Assembly (NCBI GenBank): GCA_035772405.1
Contig: JAYKKM010000159.1
Span: forward strand, 1,053,501 to 1,117,500
Direction of reading: 5' to 3'
From: Chrysogorgia sp. JL179-B06
Lineage: Eukaryota; Cnidaria; Anthozoa; Scleralcyonacea; Chrysogorgiidae
DNA: 64,000 bases
The notes under the pieces are model-generated. The model was not told the origin of the DNA. It saw only the letters and a program-made list of their open reading frames with translations, and did no database searches. The position numbers and the translations under genes are program-made. Shown here piece after piece: positions 33,821-45,044 of this stretch. Each line of letters opens with the position of its first letter. Position 1 is the first letter of the stretch.

Positions 33821-34560
33821 CTATTGATATTTATAATCCTTATCTAGTCAACCATAGAATATCATCGCCTAGTGATAGTAGTGATAGAGTAAAATCGTAG
33901 AATGTGGCCTGGTTGGTGGGAAAGGAGGTCATAGAAAATACGACGGACAAAGGTGATTAACTCTTTCCTGTCCGATTGAAAAACATCCAAAATTGAACCA
34001 CCTCATTGTTTTATTGATATCTCTGGAAATAAGCACAACTGTTCGAAAGCTATATATTTTCTGAAAGCCCAATACACGGTTTTCCCAGTGCTTTTAAATT
34101 TCCCAAACAAAACACATTATGTTTATAAACATTAGCATTAATTATCATAAATCAGGTTGAAAAACTTTCATTTTTCTAACGTGACGTGTGCGTGGATCTC
34201 GTATGCCTGGCGCTTGTCGAATTTCAATTTTTAATCTTGCCTTACCGTGTGTCGTATTATTCGATTGACGACTTCGTGGGTATTCTATGAACCATTTTGA
34301 CTAGACCGAACAGGAAGGAGTTAGACATTTAGTACTATTTATAAACTTTACAACTTGCCACCTGCTTTTACATCTAGCCGTAGACATTCACATTCCTCGA
34401 TGTAAGACTAATAGGAATTCTAAATTCTTTGTTATTACCTTAGTCAGTAGTCTTAAATTGTAGTTTTCATATTTTGTACATAATAGTATTGTAATATTAT
34501 TTCTAACCCAATGTAATTCAGCTTTTGGCAGTAAAATTGGTCTTTTTTAATAAACTTGTC

Positions 34561-34914
34561 TATTATTGTTACACAAAAGTTTATTTTTATACAAAAGTTT
34601 CCTTCTGTAATGACTATTTATTAACCAAGTGCGAGGTCTGTATATACCGAGCAATGATGGATTGTTTAACTTTACATACATGCTTATTATTAACCATGAC
34701 TTAATGTGTTTGTATTCATTTCTTTAGTTTTTTCCCTTAAAATCGTCGATAAAGGGACTTAGTTGTGTTCTAACGGTATTTGATGTTGTTAATCTTTTCT
34801 AAAACGTACTTAAAATCTTGTTTGTTTCTTTTCAAATCGATCCAGAAATTTTCCCGCAAAGCTAGCTGGTCTGGGCGAAAACTGAATTATTTGTTTTCTA
34901 AAGTTTAGTGTTAA
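34561..34914. other. Non-coding stretch
   Basis: AT-rich; I see no gene, RNA or repeat. Confidence 0.5.
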
Positions 34915-36110
34915 GTTGTCAATACTAAGGTAACTACCAAACTTAACTAGCAATATTTATTAGAAATTGACTGTCACAACACGACTTGTAGTCCAACAAT
35001 TGTTGGACTAGAGTACTTGTGAACAGACGGCACAACTCGTACTAGGTGACTTCTAGTGGCGCAATGGTTAGAGCGTCTGGCTAGAATTCAGAAGGTTGCG
35101 GGTTCGAGTTCTGTCTGGAGCTCAGAGTTTTTCTGAGTATTGACAACCTAACACAGCTTACACAGCAAACCTTTACAACTTTACTAACTTCAAGCCGTAA
35201 CTAACTAACTTAACTAGCAATATTTGACTGGAAATTGACTGTAACAACATGATTTGTAGTCCAACAAGTATACTTGTGAACACACTGCTGTCAGGAGCTA
35301 AGAGTTATTCTGAGTATTGACAACTTAACACAGCTTGCACAGCAAACCTTTACAACTTTACTAACTTCAAGTTGTAACTAACAAACTGAACTAACAATAT
35401 TTGACTGGAAATTGACTGTAACAACACGATTTGCAGTCCAACAAGTATACTTGTGAACACACTGCTGTCTAGAGCTAAGAGTTATTCTGAGTATTGACAA
35501 CTTAACACAGCTAGCACAGTAAACCTTTATAACTTTACTAACTTCAAGTTGCAACTAACTAACTGAACTAACAATATTTGACTGGAAATTGATTGTAACA
35601 ACACGATTTGCAGTCCAACAAGTATACTTGTGAACACACTGCTGTCTAGAGCTAAGAGTTATTCTGAGTATTGACAACTTAATACAGCTTGCACAGCAAA
35701 CCTTTACAACTTTACTAACTTCAAGTTGTAACTTACTAACTTAACTAACAATATATTTGACTGGAAATTAACTGTAACAACACGATTTGTAGTCCAACAA
35801 GTATACTTGTGAACACACTGCTGTCTAGAGCTAAGAGTTATTCTAAGTATTGACAACTTAATACAGCTTGCACATCAAACCTTTACAACTTTACTAACTT
35901 CAAGTTACAACTAACTAACTGAACTAACAATATTTGACTGGAAATTGACTCATGTAACAACACGATTTGCAGTCCAACAAGTATACTTGTGAACACACTG
36001 CTGTCTAGAGCTAAGAGTTATTCTTGAGTATTGACAACTTAATACAGCTTGCACAGTAAACCTTTATAACTTTACTAACTTCAAGCTGCCATTACCCAAA
36101 TTAACCAACA
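34915..36110 (+). repeat. Tandem repeat of about 178 bp, tRNA-headed first unit
   Basis: Units share ttgacaacttaacacagc, cctttacaactttactaac, agtccaacaag, cttgtgaacacactgctg and gagctaagagtta. The last word recurs at about 35295, 35472, 35649, 35828 and 36008, giving spacings of 177-180. The first unit (about 34970-35150) has in addition a complete tRNA-like segment where the later units have only gctgtctagagct. The later units therefore lost the tRNA part, or the first gained it. Confidence 0.85.
35050..35121 (+). tRNA. tRNA-like head of tandem repeat (pseudo-tRNA)
   Basis: A box TGGCGCAATGG and B box GGTTCGAGTTC are present. The anticodon stem TCTGG/TCAGA pairs with one wobble; loop CTAGAAT has nominal anticodon AGA. 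T stem and acceptor are degraded (several wobbles and a C-C mismatch). It is a SINE head rather than a functional tRNA. Confidence 0.6.
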
Positions 36111-36302
36111 ATATTTGTTTCTTCCCATGATAAATAGAGGATATTACATGACCGTGCAAAGATATACGAATAGTATCTTCAAGTGTTATATTTCTCACGA
36201 ATGAGTGAAGGGAACGAAATATTATCACCACGAATGAACTAAAAGATAACATAACATATTAAGATAAAAATGATATCTTCACTGCTGGTAGCGAAAATAT
36301 TT

Positions 36303-36322
36303 TTATCTTCACATGTGAAGAT
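36303..36322. repeat. Perfect 20-bp palindrome
   Basis: TATCTTCACATGTGAAGATA reads the same on both strands. The word gatatcttcac also occurs at about 36271, so this is probably the end or centre of a MITE spanning roughly 36120-36330. Confidence 0.6.
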
Positions 36323-36694
36323 ATATATTTTTTTTGAATAGGAGAAATCCTGGTATTTCATCGAAAGCTATATTAATAAAGTTGGTTATTCTGTCTTTGT
36401 TTTTTGGCGTATAAAATTCAGATGTCAATATATCTAGGGCTTGAAAAAAATGGCCAATGGAAGGAAACGAATATTTTTCTTCTACAGACTTGAGAATTCT
36501 GGAAACTAATACTGTACATTACTATGGCAATAGCATTTATTCCAAAAATGGTGGCCAATTTAGTATTCCTTTTATCTGCATATAAATTATCCATCATTGC
36601 AGAAAAAAAATTATTATGAATTTCGTACACAATAACGAGGCTATAAGGGCTAATTTATATACATATAAAAGAATATTAAATTGGCAGCCATTTA

Positions 36695-36930
36695 GGAGTA
36701 ATAATAATAATAATAATGGAAACTTTATTGAAATTCTTTATAATATACAATTATAAATCACACTAATTTAGGTAATTTATAATTGACTACTTGAACCTAT
36801 TTATTGTTTACAAACTATATAGAAAAAGAAAAAAAAAAAGTTAATTTAAAATGTATCTTTAAATGTTCAGTAAATCCGGATTTGTAATAATAATAATAAT
36901 AATAGTAATAATAATAATAATAATAATAAA
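36695..36930 (+). repeat. (AAT)n microsatellites
   Basis: Two (AAT)n tracts at 36703-36717 and about 36885-36930, with AT-rich sequence between. Confidence 0.8.
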
Positions 36931-38305
36931 GACGTATTAGGAGCATTATACAATAGTCTCAATGCTCTTACAACAATGTATTATTAATGTTACTTATAGA
37001 ACTAATTACAGTTTCATTATATAAGATAAAGCCTACTACATATATTACCACTATGAACAAAATATATTAATTTAAAAAAATAAAAGTCTGAAGTGCGGAG
37101 TTAAAACTACTTAACATATCAATATCAATAAGGTTTAAGGTAAGGTTTACACTATTTTAATGCTATAATGTCAAGTCTCGTGAGATGCATTCATGTGTAT
37201 TGTTTCAAGTGATTTCGTTAAATCCCAAAGATATACTTGATTTTCCAACAAGTCAAAATACTACAGTGACAACATCATGAACGTCACAGAATTTATTCCT
37301 TTACATATAGAAGAAATCGAAATATCACAAGAACGAAGAAAGATATGCACAATGATATGGACAAATGTAAACGCAATTCTTTATAATTTCCTTGAGTTCG
37401 TTCAAACAAGACAACCTTAATTTTCGTTTCGTTGTCTTGTTTACTGAAACGTGTTATACAGTCATGGTTTACTTGAGTGGAGAAATTGTGTTTCCAATAG
37501 ATCCAGAAAACTAATTTGCATAAAATATGTCGCTTATCATAAACACAATTTCTCTAGATATATCAATGCTACAAGTGTGAAGCGTTTCACAAATCAAGAT
37601 CACCGCTAGAGCTATGCAATGAAATAAAATAAAGCTCAGATCTGCATTACAAAACCTTTTATAAAGGAAAATGCAATTTCTCATGATTTAGACTTAAAGT
37701 GTTTTTCCTCAAATTCTGGAATTTAAAGGCCACGAGATGCTATTTTTGTGATATTATCAACAATATTTGACCTATATGCATGACATTTTCACTGTGAGTT
37801 CATACAGGTGTTATCTGTTCAATGACGAATACATTTGTTGTTAGACTACTTCAAAAAATGTCTGGGGCCTTTGGAAGAGATGTAATTGGACATTTTTCTC
37901 CCTCATTTTTGGGAAAGGCTAAAATATATGAAGGCACAGACATATCTCTAAAATAATTCGTCAATGCACAGTTCTGGTATTGCATGTACCACATATAAAA
38001 GTTCAGAACCTATGCACTTACCAGTTTGGAGAAATCACTATTGGCGCGTCCTACAGTTTCGTGCCTTTAAAAATGTTGTGTTCGCGGAAAAGGGTGTGAC
38101 TGCTAAGAAATTAAAGATATGGACCCGAATCTTTTTCTTTGTAAATACTATTGGACCATGTTAACTACTTATGTATGATAAATCGTTAATAGAGCCACCT
38201 TAATCTTTTTGCTTTTATCCCTTGTTCTCCATTAATAAAACCAACTGTTCCCTAAAATGTTTTTACCTCGTGTTCCCTTGATCCCCGAAAATGTTTATAA
38301 TTTTC
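36931..38305. other. Non-coding stretch
   Basis: I see no gene or structured RNA. The open frame at 37964-38164 shows no recognisable feature. Confidence 0.5.
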
Positions 38306-38970
38306 CATAGGCGTACGGGCAAAATTTTGTAGGGAGGGCTCGGCATAAGAACACAAATTGCCATCGTTTAGCCTAAGCATTATTACACATGCACATTTTT
38401 CATTAATGTATAACAACATTCATTATAAACATTTTTTTATTCCTGAAAGTATTTCCTGCAATTTGAGGGCACTTTTCTCGTTTTTACAGCCTCGGCAATG
38501 TACGGGATTCGAAGTATTTAATTACCGTTAAAGTAACAAAAATTTTCCAAATTTTGACCGCGTGGATATCTCTCCTGCAACGTGCATAGAGAATGCGTTG
38601 CACGATGGCAGAAGAGAAGGAAGAAAAGCAATCAGCCACAAAACCAAATGTATAAGGTATATTCAAGTTGAATATATATTCAAGCTAAGTTGAATATACG
38701 AGATTATAACGTTTAGAGAACGCCCGGACCAACTCCTGGCTATATGCCACTTTTAATCATTGCTAAACCATGAACAACAATGAAATATCAGATTTCCGAA
38801 TGCGAATTCGTTATAATGTCATTAAGTTGCATTCAAATATTAAAATAATTTAATACAAGACCCTTTTTGCCCGAATGACAAGACCATTTTTGCCAGAATA
38901 GAGCTAATTTTTCGGACAACTGGGGGCTGCTACAGCCCCCGCCCCACCCCCCCCCGTCCGTACGCCTATG
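38306..38970. mobile_element. MITE or DNA transposon remnant with 13-bp inverted ends
   Basis: Starts CATAGGCGTACGG (38306-38318) and ends with its exact inverse CCGTACGCCTATG (38958-38970). The right end carries a C-rich run; the segment ending at 4614 has a close relative of this terminus. There is no transposase frame. The surrounding gttccc-rich sequence on both sides (38240-38290, 38970-39190) looks like one older repeat split by this insertion. Confidence 0.65.
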
Positions 38971-39205
38971 ATTGTTCCCCATATTTGTTTACTTGTTTTA
39001 CCTTTTTTAATTTTTGATTTATTATTTTCTTGTGGTTCGGGGATCGGAAAAATTAAAAAATTGATGTTCCATAATTGTTCCCAAAAATTTTTTTTAAAGT
39101 AAAACATTGATGTTCCCTAATTGTTCCCAACAATCTAATCAGGAGTTCCCCTGTTCCCTGAAAATATATGCTCTTGTTCCCTTGTTCCCTAAAACCCCTG
39201 GGAGA
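38971..39205 (+). repeat. GTTCCC-rich degenerate repeat
   Basis: tgttccctaattgttccc, cttgttcccttgttccctaaaa and similar words recur several times. The same motif is found just left of the MITE at 38306. Non-coding. Confidence 0.5.
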
Positions 39206-39830
39206 GGCTCAGCTACAGAAACTCTAACCATTTCGCTATCGGGACTCCGACCATTGAGCTATCGGGACTCCGACCACTCAGCTATCGGGACTCCGACCAT
39301 TCAGCTATCGGGACTCCAACCATTGAGCTATCGGGACTCCGACCATTGAGCTATCGCGACTCCGACCACTCAGCTATCGGGACTCCGACCATTCAGCTAT
39401 CGGGACTCCAACCATTGAGCTATCGGGACTCCGACCATTGAGCTATCGCGACTCCGACCACTCAGCTATCGGGACTCCGACCATTGAGCTATCGGGACTC
39501 CGACCATTGAGCTATCGCGACTCCGACCACTCAGCTATCGGGACTCCAACCATTGAGCTATCGGGACTCCGACCATTGAGCTATCGGGACTCCGACCACT
39601 CAGCTATCGAGACTGCGATCATTCAGCTGTCGGGACTCCGACCATTCAGCTATCGCGACTCCGACCATTCAGCTATCGGGACTCCGACCATTGAGCTATC
39701 GGGACTCCGACCATTCAGCTATCGCGACTCCGACCATTCAGCTATCGGGACTCCGACCATTCAGCTATCGCGACTCCGACCATTCAACTCTTGAGATTCT
39801 AACCATTGAGCTACCGAGGCTCTAGCCATT
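39206..39830 (-). repeat. 23-bp minisatellite with tRNA A-box-like unit
   Basis: About 26 tandem units of a 23-bp sequence, on the + strand gagctatcgggactccgaccatt with variants (cag for gag, cgcg for cggg). On the minus strand each unit reads GATAGCTCAATGG then TCGGAGTCCC. TAGCTCAATGG fits the RNA polymerase III A box found in tRNAs and SINEs. Higher-order groups of units recur (for example 39226-39360 against 39340-39460). The long open frames across the array follow only from 23-bp periodicity. Confidence 0.9.
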
Positions 39831-39844
39831 CAGACAACATTAAA

Positions 39845-41165
39845 GGGATGTGGAAGGGTATTAAAGGGTTGATTACCCTGAAACATTTACCAATAATAAT
39901 ACGCCTACTACATTGGAAATAGGTCGTTTAAACGTTACTGATGGACAAAGCATTGCTAGTGCCTTTAATGAATATTTTGCATGCATCGGCTCAAATCTAG
40001 CCAATGCAATTCCTGTGGTTAATACTTCTACTGATGAATATATGTGTAACCTCTTTGCAATAGTTTTGCTTTGTTTCCAGTAACTGCCAGTGAAGTTATA
40101 GATGGAATCAATAATTTAAACTCGTCTAAATCAATTGGTCCATACAGTACAGTACCCTACTAAACTGTTAAAGATTGTTAAACTCATCTTGTTTGGACCA
40201 TTGGTATATCTATTTAATTGTTCTTTTTCTTCTGGTATTGTGCCAAATAAATTGAAAATAGCTAGAGTCATCCTGTTCATAAGAAAGGACCTAGAACTGT
40301 CATTTCAAACTATCGTCCCATTTCTTTACTTTCAGTATTGAATAAACTACTTGAAGAGCTGATGTATAAAAGACTCATAAAATTTCTGGAAAAGAATGAA
40401 GTGCTTTTTAGTGGTCAATTTGGCTTCGTTCTAATCGTTCTACTTCACATGCTATCCTTCTTATTACAGACAAGATTCAAAATACTATTGAAAAGAAATT
40501 ATACTCATGTGATTTATTTTCTGTATTTAAGCAAGGCTTTTGATACTGTCAATTACCATTCAATTTTAATTCAAAAACTGGCATACTACGGAATAAGGGG
40601 CATTGTGAAGGAGTGGTTTTGTTCATATCTTACTAATAGATCACAATGACTTCAGCAATTCAGCTTCTGATTTAGAGTTTAACCTCTTTTCTGACGATTC
40701 TAATCTATTCTATTCGCATAAAAGTCTTCAATGCTTAGAAACCAAACTGAATGATCAACTTCGTAATGTTAACGAATGGTTTTGCGCCAATAAACTGTCC
40801 GTAAATATTGAAAAATCAAATTTTGTACCCGCAAAAGAAAATTCATTTTCAATAAACCTTAAAATTAATAATAAAACATTAGAAGAAAAGAGGAGCATTA
40901 AGTATTTAGTGATTATCATTAATGGCCATCTAAATTAGAAGGATCATGTTTATGAATTGTCAAAAAAAATATCAAGAAGTATCGGGATCTTGTTGAAACT
41001 CCGACATTTTGTTCCTCTCAAAATTCTAGTACAATTATTTACTATCTTCTCTTTTCTCTCGTATGGGGTCTTGATTTGGGGAAACACATGTAAGTCAAAC
41101 ATCTTACCATTAGTAATTTTGCAAAAGAAAGCTATGATCTTTACGATCCCGTCGAAATAACTGGT
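39845..41165 (+). pseudogene. LINE-G: decayed reverse transcriptase
   Basis: Pieces run ASAFNEYFACIGSNLANAI (about 39960), a broken core, then [19 protein letters not shown] and [21 protein letters not shown] (40520-40647). A deletion removes GVPQGS. FSDDSNLFYSHKSL (variant of FADD, about 40695) and EWFCANKLSVNIEKS follow, then SIGILLKLRHFVPLKIL and SYGVLIWGNT (to 41160). Numerous stops. It is similar in type to LINE-A but older. Confidence 0.85.
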
Positions 41166-41188
41166 AGTGCGATATATTAATGGCGTCA

Positions 41189-41497
41189 TCAGAAACAGAC
41201 ATGGGTCTCAGTGAAAAATGTAATATCAATGTCGTGCTCTTTAATGGTGAAAGAAATTTCATCGATCTTTGCCGTTAGGGACATAGTACTCGAAAGTAGA
41301 ACAGAAGGTACAAACTGGGGGTTTTCTGTCCCAATGACAGATACATGAGGGCGCGGTGATGGAATTAGATTGTTTAGATTCCTAGATTTAGTGCGAAATG
41401 GTCTACGATAGATTCTCTGGCGTTGATAAGGTACTTTTCTTTCAATATGTTGTAGTAAAATAGTAGAAGGTTCAGTCAAATTGCGGCTTGATGACAT
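41189..41497 (-). pseudogene. LINE-H: endonuclease start, minus strand
   Basis: A minus-strand frame ends VLLSSTMSLTAKIDEI then DIDITFFTETHVCF, which corresponds to the opening strands of an APE-type LINE endonuclease (normally SN.RSL..K.DEI and ITET). It faces LINE-G tail to tail. Nothing downstream of the TET motif remains before 41189. Confidence 0.65.
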
Positions 41498-41734
41498 TGG
41501 TACTTGGGTAGCCTTCTCAATTCGATTAATTCTTCTAAGTATGAACAGATGATTATAATGATGATTATTTGTAATTTACTTCACAGAAAATAATTCGGTA
41601 AGTGAGCTATTTTTTGTGAACACTTTTTGATTTTTGTGGCTTATGCATCGAAAGTCCGTAAGTAGTTGTGATATACTTCATGTAACTTCAAGTTCAACCA
41701 CACCGGCGACCGCTGGCCACGCGTAACGACGGAT

Positions 41735-42331
41735 TGCTTTCATGTGCTTCAAGCGGTCAGCACTAGAGGCAATCCACCGAGGGTCTTTCACCGAGTGGGG
41801 ACTAGGACTAGTTACTATATTACCAACTGTTTTTGACTGTTTTTAACTGTTTTTAGGAGTACATGATTAAAGATTAAAGACCAATAATCGGCAATTGTCA
41901 AATGCTTTTGGATTTAACCAATAATGGGTAATTCCACAACAGTATATTGTAGGATTCTAGAACTCAACCCCAACACAACACCAATCCTAACCCAACCAAG
42001 TGGGGACTACTAGTTGCTAAATTATTCAAGTTTCTTAATTTTTTTTAAATTTTGGTTGGGAGTTAGGGTTACAATGAAGTTGAAGGCGGGGATTGGGCAG
42101 GGGTTAGGAAGACACTTAAGGACTGTTGTGGAATTACCCATTATTGGTTAAATCTAAAAGCATTTGACAATTGCCGATTATTGGTCTTTAATCTTTAATC
42201 ATGTACTCCTAAAAACAGTTAAAAACAGTCAAAAACAGTTGGTAATATAGTAACTAGTCCTAGTCCCCACGCGGTGAAAAACCCTCGATGGATTGCCTCT
42301 AGTGCTGACCGCTTCAAGCGACACGGAAACA
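41735..42331. mobile_element. MITE with arms of about 210 bp
   Basis: The left arm (41735-41950) and right arm (42121-42331) are inverted copies: shared words include aagcggtcagcactagaggcaatcc, gtggggactaggactagttactatattacc, gtttttgactgtttttaactg, aaagaccaataatcggcaattgtcaa and gggtaattccacaacag. The centre carries aaccccaac and cctaaccc words. There is no coding capacity. A partial relative lies at 42697-43330. Confidence 0.85.
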
Positions 42332-42696
42332 CTTATCATCAGTAGAGTCAAGAGAATACTGTAAAACAATTCAGTTCTAATCTCTATCAAAGACATTAAC
42401 AACAAGTAAATGCATATAATACATGCTTATGCATCTTCAAATTGTCATTTAGAGACAAAAAAATTGCAGCCGAACTGCCGCCGAACTTGGAAATATCGCC
42501 GGCAATTTTTTGCCTACGAGAATTTTTCAAAATTGCGAGGACTGGGGTGGGCAAGTCAAAATTCAGGTTCGGCAAATTCAATGACTGGTGGAGGATGGCG
42601 GTCGAAGGTCGGGGATTTGCATTAATGATGAGTGGCTTAGTTGCCTCATAGGTGGGGGATAGTTGACATACTGAGTGCTCCGAAAATCATTGTCCG
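42332..42696. other. Non-coding stretch
   Basis: No recognisable gene; overlapping short open frames at 42396-42651 have no family features. Confidence 0.5.
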
Positions 42697-43330
42697 TGAA
42701 GGTTGGCACTAGAAGCAATCCACCAAGAGTCTTTAACCGAGTGGGGACTAGAACTAGTTACTATATTACCAATAATCGAGAATCTCAAAAAATGTGCGTA
42801 TTTGGTGCATTATGGGATATTTTAGGTGAGTAAGATTCTGAGCTAGCGCTCCTGTAAAAATTAAGTATTTCTAAATGTTATTGACGTACTCAACTAAGTC
42901 AGCTGGCCAAAAAACCAACAAAATCGCCATTAATATTCTACTTGCGGTTGGCTAAGTAACAATATTCAAGTGTTTATCTTGTTCAAGTTTAACTACAATG
43001 TTTCTACGCATGTAACAAGCATGAAAGCGCTTTATTAAACATAAATCGTAGAAAACAACGAAAAAGAACCATTTTTTAAAACGTTCGGCAAAACCGTGAC
43101 TTTTACTCACTTCTAGTGTCCCACAATACAAAGCGCGGGTACATTTTTTGAGATTCGAGACCGTGTATTGTCAAGTGCTCTTTGATTACCAATTATGAGT
43201 AATTCCACAACAGTCAATTGTACGTAGGATTCTAGAACTCAACCCCAACACAAATCCTAACCCTAACCCCCGCCTTAAATGTCTTCCTAATCTTAATTTG
43301 TTCTCACTTTAAGTGTCTTACTAACCCTAA
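42697..43330. mobile_element. Second copy of the long-arm MITE (one arm), interrupted
   Basis: It matches the left arm of the 41735 element: ggcactagaagcaatccacc to tactatattaccaataatcg (42705-42780), then, after a nested insertion, tgtcaagtgctctttgattacc to taattccacaacag and the aaccccaacacaaatcctaacc centre (43172-43290). The opposite arm is not present. Confidence 0.7.
42781..43156. mobile_element. Nested MITE with 16-bp perfect inverted ends
   Basis: Begins GAATCTCAAAAAATGT (42781-42796) and ends ACATTTTTTGAGATTC (43141-43156), with weaker pairing further in (ttatggga against tcccacaata). It lies inside the MITE arm, so it inserted later. 376 bp, non-coding. Confidence 0.75.
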
Positions 43331-43400
43331 CTCCCCGCTTGAAGTTTCTGCCGAAGGTCTACCGAAGTCAACTGGGCACCATTTTCGGAAAAGGTTCCAC

Positions 43401-43916
43401 CTGTGTTTCGTTCTTTTCTTCTATATTATGGAAATTCTGATGTTTTATTTAATGAAGATGAGACCGCGGCGCTTATGTAAATTGCATGCGCGGTAATTTG
43501 AAACTCGAAACAGCTGTCACTGGGTGCCACGTGAATACGCGTGACGATCACTGAAAGACACAATACTCATGTGCCGGATAACACGCATTCTTCTCATCGT
43601 GTGTTTTATCACACCGCGGGGATCGTCACGCGTTTCACGAGGCAGCTGTTTCGAGTTTCAACGCGGCGGTCTCATCTTTATTAAATAATACAGAATTTCC
43701 ATAATATAGAATAAAACAGAGAAAGAACACAGCCGTCATCGTGTGTGTTTTGCCGCACTGTATGATAATCCCGCATATGAGTGTTGTGTCTTCACCTGGC
43801 AGCTGTTTCGAGTTTCAAATTACCGCGCGTGCAATTTACACCCCCCCGGTTTCATCTTCATTGAATAAAACATCAGAATTTCCATAATATAGAGGAAACA
43901 CAGAGAAACACAGGTG
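43401..43916. repeat. Inverted repeat with an extra third arm
   Basis: Left arm (about 43401-43560: tatattatggaaattctgat, aagatgagaccgc, gaaactcgaaacagctg, cgcgtgacgatc) is inverted at about 43618-43732. The inverse orientation occurs once more at 43795-43916 (ggcagctgtttcgagtttca to cagaatttccataatatag). One left arm and two right arms suggest a nested or duplicated MITE. The open frame at 43914 has no support. Confidence 0.75.
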
Positions 43917-44356
43917 TCAGAGTACGGCTCCCTGTGTCCGCTCTTTTCGCAACGTGTGTGGGCGGGGAGCGGGTATAAGACCCTGGGTACTATGTTGAAC
44001 CAATTTCTAAGTACCCTTCGTTCTCCAATTTGTTCTCAAGTTACATTTATTCAATTGTACGAGAGCGCCTTCTCAGAATCAAGCTTCCAGGAATTAGTGT
44101 GTATTAATTAGAAATACGAATACGTCATACAAATATTTACTAGTTTTCTTTATGTTTATGATCTCTAGAGTTCAGCAAAATATACAGTTTCACATTCAAG
44201 ACGATCAGCAGCGCAGCTAGCGACAGGAGTTTTGTGTAAGACTAAAGGCTTATTAAAATTACGGTTTATATACTAGTTGAAATATGGCTATAATTAATGC
44301 ACTACGGGAATTAACCAAAAGGGAATTTCCCTAAAGGGGAAACACCATAAGCCACG

Positions 44357-44366
44357 GTTATATAAA
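44357..44366 (+). promoter_or_regulatory. TATA-box-like element
   Basis: GGTTATATAAAA lies about 70 bp before the ATG at 44429, a good TATA context in an otherwise ordinary region. It could drive the short frame that follows or the Helitron-like gene further on. Confidence 0.35.
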
Positions 44367-44428
44367 AAAACAACAGATATATAGGCGTTACTTTTAGTCA
44401 CATATTCTTACAGGATACAAGAAAAACC

Positions 44429-44701
44429 ATGGCGCGATTATGTGGACTTCTTTGCTTGGGACTGTTTGTGTGTTTTGGGCTTTATGTTGTCCAGGTAGTG
44501 TTACTATTGAATTTCTTGGCTATGAAAGTCGATAGTCTATTCTGGCTTTGTGCCTTTTTATACTTTGTAAATTGGGGTATTATTCTTTTCTTTTCAGTTC
44601 TATATGCTGCGTGGCAATACCACCAGCGGACAAATCTCGGCGTTGACATATTGCGCCGTCGATTGAAACTCTTATTGAAACCATTATTGAGCTCTTGTTG
44701 A
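44429..44701 (+). CDS. Small membrane-protein-like frame (unrecognised)
   Basis: 90 codons from an ATG in good context (accATGgcg). It opens with a hydrophobic leader (LCGLLCLGLFVCFGLYVV) and has a second hydrophobic block (LFWLCAFLYFVNWGIILFF), then a basic tail (HQRTNLGVDILRRR) that runs into the ttgaaactattg minisatellite and stops. Two membrane spans are likely if it is expressed. The TATA element upstream supports transcription. It could be a first exon of the Helitron-like gene that starts 340 bp later. No family recognised. Confidence 0.35.
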   Translation: MARLCGLLCLGLFVCFGLYVVQVVLLLNFLAMKVDSLFWLCAFLYFVNWGIILFFSVLYAAWQYHQRTNLGVDILRRRLKLLLKPLLSSC

Positions 44702-44870
44702 AACTATTATTGAAACTATTGTGGAAACTATTGTGAGACTATTGTGAAACTATTGTGGAAACTATTATGGAAAATATTGTGGAAACTGCATTAATTGTGA
44801 AACTACATTATATTTGAAACTATTGTTGAAACTAAAATTATTGAAACTGTTGTTGACTGCTAAATATTGA
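44660..44870 (+). repeat. 12-bp degenerate minisatellite (TTGAAACTATTG)n
   Basis: Around sixteen units of ttgaaactattg with substitutions (gtggaaactattg, gtgagactattg, atggaaaatattg). It begins inside the end of the small frame at 44429 and continues beyond its stop. Confidence 0.75.
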
Positions 44871-45044
44871 AACAAATCAAGTGTGAACGCTCGACTGTAA
44901 GAAGCAACCGTCATCGTATTAAAACAAACTGAAAGTGAGACTGCACGAAGCCAGAGGCCCTGAGCGCATAAACAACAGCAAATCTACGAAATAATTTTTG
45001 TAAAGCAGTTGTAAGTTATAATTATCAATTAATAACTATTTGAA

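Larger units (their letters stand above)
33456..34560 (+). other. Probable 3' UTR with AATAAA near 34549
   Basis: After the host stop no coding sequence is seen. A tRNA-SINE fold-back lies at 33510-33820. A candidate polyadenylation signal, AATAAA, lies at about 34549-34554 in a T-rich setting, which would give a 3' UTR of about 1.1 kb. Confidence 0.4.

Noticed and set aside
39107..39794. Frames with SAIGTPTIELSGLRPLSYRDSDH repeats
   Set aside because: A 23-bp unit is open in all frames cyclically; the array is a minisatellite and nothing else supports coding.
39206..39830. Possible CRISPR array
   Set aside because: Units are contiguous 23-bp repeats without unique spacers, in a eukaryotic context.
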